Source: an uncultured Prochlorococcus sp.
Lineage (GTDB): Bacteria; Cyanobacteriota; Cyanobacteriia; PCC-6307; Cyanobiaceae
Reading direction: 5' to 3'
Length of the DNA: 39,355 nucleotides
NCBI GenBank assembly: GCA_902624085.1
Contig: CACNWD010000011.1
Location: 1-39,355, forward strand
The notes beneath the pieces were generated by a model, which saw only the letters and a program-made list of their open reading frames with translations, was not told the DNA's origin and ran no database searches. Shown here in pieces: positions 21,672 through 27,330 of this stretch (within the stretch, counting starts at the first letter, position 1; each line of letters begins with the position of its first letter). A program made the translations under genes and the position numbers.

Positions 21672-21743
21672 GCGGATGTAGCTCAGTGGTAGAGCATCTC
21701 CTTGCCAAGGAGAATGTCGAGAGTTCGAATCTCTTCATCCGCT
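21672..21743 (+). tRNA. tRNA-Gly (anticodon GCC)
   Basis: A complete 72-nt cloverleaf without encoded CCA. The acceptor stem pairs GCGGATG with CATCCGC and is followed by discriminator T. The D-arm is GCTCAGTGGTAGAGC, the anticodon stem-loop TCTCC-TTGCCAA-GGAGA has GCC at 21704-21706, and the T-arm is GAGAG-TTCGAAT-CTCTT. A possible -10 element (TATTAT, 21657-21662) lies just upstream. Its last 15 bases recur exactly at 26427-26441, so it marks the left border of the variable island. Confidence 0.97.
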
Positions 21744-21748
21744 CTCTT

Positions 21749-21773
21749 AAAACCTTATATATGAAGAGGTTTT
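21749..21773 (+). terminator. Weak hairpin after tRNA-Gly, possible terminator
   Basis: AAAACCT (21749-21755) can pair with AGGTTTT (21767-21773) around an 11-base loop. The descending arm runs into a short T stretch. It lies 5 bases after the tRNA. The ATG of the next small ORF (21761) is in the loop, so the structure may instead control that ORF. The stem is mostly A-T and the prediction is weak. Confidence 0.3.
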
Positions 21774-21967
21774 TAATTCATTGGGATAAACCTAAAATAA
21801 ATATTGGTAATTATTGGCTAGTGAATAAAATCGATTTTGCAATAGAATTGTCACTAATGGCACTTAACAAGAGGGCAAGCAGAACAAGATATTCATGGGA
21901 ATTGTTAGTAATAAAACAAATTAGTGCAAGGTTTAGGGCAAAACAGCAAAAATTTGTTTATGGCTAA
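21761..21967 (+). CDS. Small basic hypothetical protein
   Basis: A 68-aa ORF beginning MKRFLIHWDKPK and ending AKQQKFVYG. It is rich in Lys and Arg, with a probable helical stretch in the middle (DFAIELSLMALNKRASR) and a second amphipathic stretch (ELLVIKQISARFRAKQQK). The composition looks like a genuine protein rather than a random AT-rich frame, but I do not recognise the family. The frame extends upstream into the tRNA; I use the first ATG after it. It is the first ORF in the island, 17 bp after tRNA-Gly. Confidence 0.5.
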   Translation: MKRFLIHWDKPKINIGNYWLVNKIDFAIELSLMALNKRASRTRYSWELLVIKQISARFRAKQQKFVYG

Positions 21968-22496
21968 TCTAAATTAGAGTACATAACAACCTTTTTTTTA
22001 ATGGTAAATTATTCATATCTTTATAAGCAGCTATCGTTTTGCCTACTGGAGTTGATGCAAATGTAGATTCAGAAGTTCATAAGAAATTTTAATAAGCATG
22101 AGATTATGTAGGTTTCGTGAATACTAATAAAAAATTTTCTTGCAAAAAAGATAAATAAATATCTGGAATAGGAACAAGGCTGTTTCTCTAATGAAAGGAC
22201 CAATAGATAAACCAATTAAATTAGTCTTTTTAGAGTTTATGAGTCAGGTGAAAAGGAGAAAATAAATGTAAATTTAGTAAGAAATACTTTTAAATTCACT
22301 TTTAAAGACTTTATATATAAATTTGATTTAAAAGTAAAAATTTGCAATGTAAATTCTAAATTGAAGGCGTAATATTCAGAAAATAATTCTTGATTTTTGA
22401 TTAATTAATTGAATCCGTATACTTCAGAAAACTTTACATTATGTTTGTATATATCAAATATATATGTTATTAATTTATTCCTGAACTTAAAAAGCC
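21968..22496. other. Gene-poor island segment with possible decayed coding fragments
   Basis: No intact gene is seen in 529 bp. One plus-strand frame (22027-22158) gives two protein-like stretches separated by stops: IVLPTGVDANVDSEVHKKF and DYVGFVNTNKKFSCKKDK. A 24-codon ORF starting with ATG lies at 22191-22265. These read like remnants of one or two lost genes, but I cannot name them. Confidence 0.35.
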
Positions 22497-22688
22497 ATGA
22501 ACAATAAATCATCTAATATACCTCAACGCAAAACTACTCTTAAGTGGAATAGAAATGGAGAATTATCTTCTATTGATATGGCAAGAATAATTAATGCTCT
22601 TTCAGTCCCAGAATTAAGAGAATGTGAGCTTGCATGTAAAAGAGTTATCAGAAAAAAACAAGTTTTAAATCTTAGTATGTGGCGGTAA
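22497..22688 (+). CDS. Small hypothetical protein
   Basis: A 63-aa ORF with an ATG start, basic overall. The C-terminal half (SIDMARIINALSVPELRE and CELACKRVIRKKQ) looks like two helices with coding-like composition; two cysteines (C41 and C45 in ECELACKR) are four residues apart. There is no signal peptide or membrane segment, and I recognise no known family. It is isolated, with over 170 bp of apparently non-coding DNA on both sides. Confidence 0.5.
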   Translation: MNNKSSNIPQRKTTLKWNRNGELSSIDMARIINALSVPELRECELACKRVIRKKQVLNLSMWR

Positions 22689-22864
22689 TAGTTGAGGTTA
22701 TAGCTTAAGAAAAAGATTATTTCATCTTAATTAAATATGGTTTATTTGGTTGGTAGCATATCCAAACCTTTAAAGCATAAGTTTGAAGATTTATAGAGAG
22801 TAGAGCGAGTGAAGAGCAACTTAAAAATATGGTTTTTAATTTATAAATTATTTTGATCTAGAAA

Positions 22865-23116
22865 TTAATTAATATCAAGAAGCTTTTTTTCTTCTGCTTT
22901 TAAAGGTCTTCCTTCCTTAAACTTTTTAATAGCCTGGTTTTTTTTAAATATAAGCTTAATTTTTTCCTTTATGGCTTTTCTCTTTGCTTTGGCCTTTGGC
23001 GAATTCCCACTACTGCCACCACTGCCGCCGCCGCTATAAGAAATTAAAAGATTACTATTTTTATAACTATTATTAATTTGATTATTCGAAGTAATTATTA
23101 ATGTATTGATATTCAA
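22865..23116 (-). CDS. Small cationic protein with Gly/Ser linker, possibly secreted
   Basis: The visible ORF (83 codons) starts at a TTG (23114-23116). A Gly/Ser-rich linker (YSGGGSGGSSGNSP) is followed by a strongly basic, helix-prone C-terminal domain (KAKAKRKAIKEKIKLIFKKN, then AIKKFKEGRPLKAEEKKLL). The frame stays open upstream of the TTG to 23085-23190 and encodes a Lys plus hydrophobic stretch (CCISYLLITLFIPL) that resembles a signal peptide, but without an ATG or GTG. So the real start may be a rare codon, or the 5' end may be damaged. Family and function are not recognised. Confidence 0.45.
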   Translation of the reverse strand: MNINTLIITSNNQINNSYKNSNLLISYSGGGSGGSSGNSPKAKAKRKAIKEKIKLIFKKNQAIKKFKEGRPLKAEEKKLLDIN

Positions 23117-23701
23117 AGGGATGAATAATGTAATTAGAAGATAGGAAATGCAGCAATTATTTTTATCATTTTGAATTAAAAATATCTACCATAGCAGTAA
23201 ATAAAAAAATATGACTACTTTTTTTAGGTCCAATTTAAAAAAGTATATTATTCAAAATTTATAAGCCAAAATATAAAGATAAAAGATCATTTAATAATAT
23301 TTAGATCTTAAGTTTTTCTAAGGTCCAATGAATTAATGTTAATTACTGAGAAAAATTCTTATCAAAATAAAGACTAATGCTTACTAGTTGATTAATTCAT
23401 ATAGGTAGGGTTTAGAAGCTTCATAAAAAATACTACTTTCAATATTGAAGACAAATTTTTTAAATAAATTTTAATTGATTCAAGTAAGATAGCTAAAACT
23501 CTTGATCATGCTTATCCAGATATATAAAGGAGAGAGGAATGAACATTAGAGGAGGCTTGAAAGAGTTGGAAAAATTAATATCACAAGGTTGGCTAAGAAT
23601 AGACTTATGTGATTCATAACCTTATGAGGGTTAGTGATTAACCTGCCAAAGTTATATAAGGCTATAAAAATAATCGCTTATGAAGATATTAGTTAGAAAA
23701 T
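23117..23701. other. Gene-poor island segment
   Basis: There is no intact gene in about 585 bp apart from the fragments listed separately at 23468-23619. The first 350 bp are very AT-rich with stops in all frames, and I see no RNA gene. The left end holds the hydrophobic upstream extension of the preceding small cationic protein. Confidence 0.4.
23468..23619 (+). pseudogene. Possible decayed gene fragment with a strong Shine-Dalgarno
   Basis: One frame from 23468 reads ILIDSSKIAKTLDHAYPDI, a stop, RREE, a stop, TLEEA, a stop, KSWKN: protein-like pieces broken by TAA and TGA codons. In a second frame an AAGGAG-AGAGGA Shine-Dalgarno-like sequence (23527-23538) precedes an ATG at 23539 and a 26-codon ORF (MNIRGGLKELEKLISQGW...) ending at 23619. 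Either this is a frameshifted pseudogene or the 26-codon ORF is a true micro-gene. I cannot identify a family. Confidence 0.3.
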
Positions 23702-24421
23702 CTATCTCAAAGCTCCATAGATAAATCTTCCAATAATTTCTCTAATTGCCTTAGAGCTTTTATTTAAAGAAGAGGAACTGGGTATCCAGCTTATTGGATT
23801 ACGTAATGAAGAAAAAAAACTTTTATTACTTTTAAAATCTACAGGATATGGTTGAACACTTATCCCCTCCCTCTCAAAAACTTTTTTTGCCCTTTTCATG
23901 TGAAAGGCACTTGTAACTAGAATAATTCTCGTTCTCTTATATGGGATTTCATTATTAAGTAATTTTTTAATTGCTTTAGCTTCCTGAAGAGTATTATTCA
24001 CAGGATATGTTGTAAATAAGTCTTCTTTTGGGAGCCCCATTGAAATAGCTTCCTTAATGTAGATATCTCCTTCTGGAGGTAAATTTGAAGTTAAAGGATT
24101 TATTCCTCCTGTAAAAATCAACCTGTTTGATTTATGCTCCTTATAAAGCTCTATTCCAGCAAGAAACCTATCTGGGTCGTGCCATTCAATTATTTTTGTA
24201 TTTCCGGGAGGCAAATGCCTTCCACCACTTAAAACAACTATCCCATCTGAGGGAGCAACTAAAGAATAATCTAATCTTTTCCAGGGATGTTCTAATAATC
24301 TCCACAAAATATCAGCAAATAATCCATTGCTAAAAATGATTAAGAAAATAATTGCTGAATAAATAAATTTAACTTTTTTTCTAAAAATAAAAACTAATAA
24401 TAAGGTTAAAATAATCCCCAA
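23702..24421 (-). CDS. DUF218 (YdcF/ElyC-like) membrane-anchored protein
   Basis: The YdcF/SanA/ElyC family is linked to envelope maintenance in enterobacteria; no reaction is established. After two N-terminal hydrophobic helices (about residues 2-12 and 20-36) comes the DUF218 core: DGIVVLSGG at 59-67, RLIFTGG, the conserved NTLQEAKAI segment, and ILVTSAFHMKRAKKVF with a conserved His. The start used is TTG at 24421. The frame continues about 18 codons upstream and encodes a family-like hydrophobic stretch (YLLSKLLPLIFSPLG) with no standard start codon, so the N-terminus may be damaged or use a rare initiator. It lies inside the island. Confidence 0.72.
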   Translation of the reverse strand: MGIILTLLLVFIFRKKVKFIYSAIIFLIIFSNGLFADILWRLLEHPWKRLDYSLVAPSDGIVVLSGGRHLPPGNTKIIEWHDPDRFLAGIELYKEHKSNRLIFTGGINPLTSNLPPEGDIYIKEAISMGLPKEDLFTTYPVNNTLQEAKAIKKLLNNEIPYKRTRIILVTSAFHMKRAKKVFEREGISVQPYPVDFKSNKSFFSSLRNPISWIPSSSSLNKSSKAIREIIGRFIYGALR

Positions 24422-24738
24422 CGGAGAGAAAATTAAAGGTAATAATTTGCTAAGTAAGTACGTATCTAAAAATATTATCTAAATTTATCCTAATGTAATA
24501 AATTATCTGTTTTCAAAAATATGTTTAATTCAACAGACCTAAGTTATACAAAGCTATCCAAATAAACTCTAGAAGAAATATTGCGAATGCTGACAAGTTA
24601 ATCGGAGCGACATGCTTGGAACCTGTGATCTAGCGCTCTTAAAGGGAAAAACCTATAAAGATACAATATATTTTATTTACAAAAAATCTTGATTAGTCCA
24701 AAGTATTTTTTAAACTTTTAAAAATTTGATAAGTATTA
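24422..24738. other. Intergenic island segment holding a tRNA-like remnant
   Basis: There is no protein gene in 317 bp. It contains the upstream open extension of the DUF218 gene (to 24478) and the tRNA-like 3' half on the minus strand at 24602-24643. Nothing else is recognisable. Confidence 0.5.
24602..24643 (-). pseudogene. tRNA 3'-half remnant (identity uncertain)
   Basis: Read on the minus strand, this has the order anticodon loop TTTAAGA, stem arm GCGCT, a short variable loop, T-arm ACAGG-TTCCAAG-CATGT (four of five pairs intact) and acceptor arm CGCTCCGA. The matching 5' half is absent. The loop would give anticodon UAA, but the short variable region is unlike tRNA-Leu, so the original tRNA is unclear. 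It lies between the methyltransferase and DUF218 genes, both minus strand. Similar halves of tRNA-Pro and tRNA-Gly lie further right, suggesting an old attachment site. Confidence 0.5.
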
Positions 24739-25539
24739 TTAAAAGTTTTTGTTCATTTCTTTTTTTAATAGTATCCACGCGATGACAGGATAATCTTTTT
24801 TCCCATAATACCAAATCGATTGAAAATTATATTTTATTTTATGATAAAAATATTTTATAAAACCTTTTAAATTGAAATTTTTTGATGAAATGTAAATATT
24901 ATCTATCAAATCTCCTGAAGAGACTAATGGTGTCCAGTCGATTACTGAATACATACTTACAGCTTTTTTTGATCCCCAATATTCACAGTCGATTATTTCA
25001 TATCCCCCAGATTTATTTGCAAGATAAGATAACATTCTTTTATGATAACCAGCTGTAAAATAATATGGTTCTGTATGTATTCCATTAATACATGGAACGG
25101 AAATATGGAGAATACCTCCCTCTTTGAGAAGATATTTTAAATTATCTATTGCAATTTGAGGATCTGGAATATGTTCAAAAACTTGTTCACAAAGTATTAG
25201 GTCATATTTATTATGATATTCAGAATATTGATTTTCACTCCAATTCAAACCCAAGTCCCAAAATTGATGTTCTCCAGGTTTAATATGTTCATCGAAACAT
25301 AAGCATTCAACCGAAGCATTACTAAAAAAAATTAATTCTGGTTCTGAGAGATTTCCTGAAATCACAGCGATATTTATATGATCTTTGAAAGAAAAAGTTC
25401 CTATTTCCGACAATAAATCATAAAATCTCACAAGAGAAATTATTCTTGCAGGATCGTTTTTAACCAGCATTTTGTACAAACGTGGATCATCTATATTTTT
25501 AATTTTTGAATAAAGTTCTTTTCTATTAATTTTGAACAT
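24739..25539 (-). CDS. SAM-dependent methyltransferase (Methyltransf_23-like)
   Basis: A class I methyltransferase of the kind found with surface-polysaccharide genes; substrate unknown. The best motif is DLILCEQVFEHIPDP at residues 113-127 (motif II/post-II region), followed by LKEGGILHISVPC (motif III region). The glycine-rich motif I is poor: around residues 57-63 it reads IAVISGN instead of the usual D/E-x-G-x-G-x-G, so SAM binding may be altered. The start is ATG at 25539. A Lys/Tyr-rich C-terminal tail may sit near membranes. It is an island gene flanked by two tRNA remnants. Confidence 0.75.
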   Translation of the reverse strand: MFKINRKELYSKIKNIDDPRLYKMLVKNDPARIISLVRFYDLLSEIGTFSFKDHINIAVISGNLSEPELIFFSNASVECLCFDEHIKPGEHQFWDLGLNWSENQYSEYHNKYDLILCEQVFEHIPDPQIAIDNLKYLLKEGGILHISVPCINGIHTEPYYFTAGYHKRMLSYLANKSGGYEIIDCEYWGSKKAVSMYSVIDWTPLVSSGDLIDNIYISSKNFNLKGFIKYFYHKIKYNFQSIWYYGKKDYPVIAWILLKKEMNKNF

Positions 25540-25721
25540 ACTTACGTTAAACCAGTTTTATTGAAATTTATATTGAAAAACAACTAGGTTTCCCTAATCA
25601 ATTACTTTAACCTAATTATTGTCTCAATTATTATTCTTTAATAAAAACAGCTGCAATTCTATAGAGGGTAAGACTTTTTGATGGAAACATATTATTAGCT
25701 AAGACTTACTGCTATAACTTA
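25540..25721. other. Non-coding stretch upstream of the methyltransferase gene
   Basis: It is AT-rich with stops in all frames. It lies between the methyltransferase start and the tRNA-Pro remnant and presumably holds the methyltransferase promoter on the minus strand; I see no convincing -10/-35 pair. The stretch from here to 26492 holds no intact gene, only the remnants listed separately. Confidence 0.4.
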
Positions 25722-25770
25722 TCGGGGGAGAGAGGATTCGAACCTGAGATCTAGTGTTCCCAAAACACCC
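25722..25770 (-). pseudogene. tRNA-Pro (UGG) 3'-half remnant
   Basis: On the minus strand the segment reads anticodon stem GGTGT, loop TTTGGGA (anticodon UGG), stem ACACT, variable loop, T-arm with intact TTCGAAT loop flanked by CAGG and CCT, and acceptor strand CTCCCCCGA. The stem has four Watson-Crick pairs and one G-T. The upstream (5') half is not tRNA-like: no D-arm or 5' acceptor strand. It starts 4 bases after the stop of the decayed HTH gene. This is the shape left when an element integrates into the 3' half of a tRNA gene. Confidence 0.75.
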
Positions 25771-25773
25771 TGT

Positions 25774-26116
25774 CTAACTTTTTATTTTTGCTTCTAATCC
25801 AATATATTTCATCAGAATTAGTGCATGACTTACAACTCCAGAATGTTGTTTTCCCTTGAATAGCTGTATGCATTGCAGTTTCAAAAATATAAATTAATTT
25901 TTGCAGTCATTTCTGGACGATTTAAGTCCACTTCCTATATCGTTTTTATAGTAAGTTGAAAGTATTGGAGATGATTTGCCTAGCTCTTCTAGTTGATATT
26001 CCATATTTCGCTGTAAAGAGGCTAGTGAATGAACAATATGCCTGCCTTTCGGTAACTAATTCAGCAGTATGAGCAATCCTTAATTCGCTTTCTTGTTTAG
26101 TCATTTTTTTCGGCAT
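25774..26116 (-). pseudogene. Decayed small HTH protein, possibly phage small-terminase-like
   Basis: Frame 0 from the ATG at 26116 encodes MPKKMTKQESELRIAHTAELV and a helix-turn-helix-like segment, YGISTRRARQIIS, ending at TAA after 56 codons. The protein-like signal then hops frames: YKNDIGSG (+1), LNRPEMTAK (+2), KLIYIFETAMHTAIQG (frame 0 again), and SGVVSHALILMKYIGLEAKIKS (+1), ending at a TAG at 25774-25776. Together these give about 112 residues of plausible all-helical protein broken by at least four indels. An N-terminal HTH plus a helical C-terminus resembles small terminase or excision/regulatory proteins of phages and satellites. The pseudogene call is good; the family is a guess. 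Confidence 0.55.
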
Positions 26117-26365
26117 AACTTCAACAAATACTAATAACATAGGGAATTGCGATTATAAATCTATTGCCATTATTGCCGTCTTCCATTCGCTGGGGAAGTT
26201 TGCATTCACCTTTTAATTAATAATTAATGTCTTATTTATACTAATAAAAGTGGTGTAAACCTATTTTGTAAAACTACTATTATTCTATGTATAGTAAAAA
26301 ACTTATTCTGAACTTATAACTGCACTGTTTCATTAATATTTAGTAAGAATTAACATAAAAGCATT

Positions 26366-26391
26366 GCTATGACTTATGTTTGAAGCATAGC
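26366..26391. repeat. Imperfect inverted repeat beside the tRNA-Gly remnant
   Basis: GCTATG-a-CTT (26366-26375) is complementary to AAGCATAGC (26383-26391) with one bulged A and a 7-base loop, giving nine pairs. It ends 4 bases before the tRNA-Gly 3'-half copy. It could be a recombinase-binding arm, a remnant of the element end, or chance. Confidence 0.35.
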
Positions 26392-26395
26392 TAAG

Positions 26396-26441
26396 CCCTT
26401 GGTCAAGGGGAATGATGAGAGTTTGCATCTCTTCATCCGCT
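26396..26441 (+). repeat. tRNA-Gly 3'-half copy, right border of the island
   Basis: Aligned with the intact tRNA-Gly, about 38 of 45 positions match from the anticodon stem onward, with one inserted base. The last 15 bases, ATCTCTTCATCCGCT (26427-26441), are identical to 21729-21743 and end at the same base as the tRNA. The 5' half is missing and the anticodon loop is mutated, so it is not a functional tRNA. As a direct repeat bounding 4.7 kb it looks like an old attachment site. Confidence 0.8.
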
Positions 26442-26492
26442 TCTAAAATTTAATTAATTTATCTATTATGAATTAATGATTATTTTTTAAGT

Positions 26493-26924
26493 ATGGATAG
26501 GAGCATTACAGAAGGAGAATTACAAAAATTATTTACTAAACCTTATGGAGGGGAAGCGCCATCCAAAAATGTATGGGCCTCCTATTATGAAGAAGATGTT
26601 GTGTTTATCGATCCTACCCAAGAAAAATATGGATTAGATGCATATATTGAAGCTCAGGAAAATCTTATTAAGCGATGCAAAGATGTCTACTTAGAAACAC
26701 ATGCGGTTGCAATTAATCAAAATATTGGTTTTGTGGAGTGGACAATGGGTTTAAAAATTCTCAATAAGGAATTTATATATCCAGGGACAACTAGGTTAAC
26801 TTTCGGTGAAAGCGGTAAAATAAAAGAGCATAGAGATTATTTTGACTTTTGTGGACCAACTTTTGCTCCTGTTCCAGTATTAGGTAATTTTATTAGATGG
26901 CTTTATGGCATCTTTGTTAGTTAA
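26493..26924 (+). CDS. NTF2-like / SnoaL-like domain protein
   Basis: A 143-aa cytoplasmic protein. The pattern VWASYYEEDVVFIDPTQ near residues 27-43, GLDAYIEAQENL, then alternating strands (FVEWTMGLKI, TRLTFGESGKIKEHRDYFD) fits the cone-shaped NTF2/SnoaL fold; the HRDYFD end is typical of its last strand. Members include isomerases and ligand-binding proteins, and no specific role can be read here. It is the first gene right of the island border. It overlaps the following GtrA-like gene by 20 bp, suggesting translational coupling. Confidence 0.72.
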   Translation: MDRSITEGELQKLFTKPYGGEAPSKNVWASYYEEDVVFIDPTQEKYGLDAYIEAQENLIKRCKDVYLETHAVAINQNIGFVEWTMGLKILNKEFIYPGTTRLTFGESGKIKEHRDYFDFCGPTFAPVPVLGNFIRWLYGIFVS

Positions 26925-27330
26925 TTTATTTTGTAATTTGATACGGTTCCTTAAAAAAAATAAAATTCAAATATTGAAATTTGGTCTTGTAGGCCTAGGA
27001 TCAACTTTTTTGAATTTTTGTATTTACTCTATTGTTTATCGATTAACTTTAATAATTAATTTGGCTAGTTCTCTCGGTTATTGCTCTGGATTATTTGCAA
27101 CTTTTTATTTTTCAAATAATTGGACATTTTCTAAGTCAAGATTTAATAAACTAAGTAATACATTGTTTCTATTTGTTGTTATTTATTTTATTGGCGGTTT
27201 AGAAATGACTTTAATTATAAATGTTGTTGATCAGTTGATTCAAAATCATAGAATTGCATGGATATGTGGAGTACTTGTCGCTGCAGTGAATAATTATTTT
27301 TGGTCTAAATATCTATTATTTCATGATTAA
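26905..27330 (+). CDS. GtrA-family membrane protein
   Basis: A 141-aa protein with four predicted membrane helices (about residues 23-44, 51-72, 85-105 and 112-133). It has the family hallmarks LKFGLVGLGSTFLNF near the start, SNNWTF after helix 2, and NYFWSKYLLF at the end. GtrA-like proteins are thought to flip polyprenyl-linked sugars or otherwise support cell-surface glycosylation. Its start lies within the upstream NTF2-like gene, and its 3' end overlaps the convergent acetyltransferase gene by 26 bp. Confidence 0.85.
   Translation: MASLLVNLFCNLIRFLKKNKIQILKFGLVGLGSTFLNFCIYSIVYRLTLIINLASSLGYCSGLFATFYFSNNWTFSKSRFNKLSNTLFLFVVIYFIGGLEMTLIINVVDQLIQNHRIAWICGVLVAAVNNYFWSKYLLFHD

Noticed and set aside
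21686-21760. N-terminal extension of the small ORF into tRNA-Gly
   Set aside because: These codons are tRNA sequence; the ORF is better started at the ATG at 21761.
22865-23116. Prochlorosin-type lanthipeptide precursor suggested by GG residues
   Set aside because: There are no Cys residues after the Gly-rich segment, no typical leader, and no LanM-like gene nearby.
25751-25873. A 40-codon ORF with a C-x-x-C motif (WSCKSC) as a zinc-ribbon gene
   Set aside because: Its first part is the IFETAMHTAIQG piece of the HTH pseudogene and its last codons are the tRNA-Pro remnant; the C-x-x-C arises only in the shifted frame.
21744-26441. Integrase, transposase or CRISPR array in the island
   Set aside because: No ORF shows tyrosine or serine recombinase or DDE motifs, and no regularly spaced repeats were seen.
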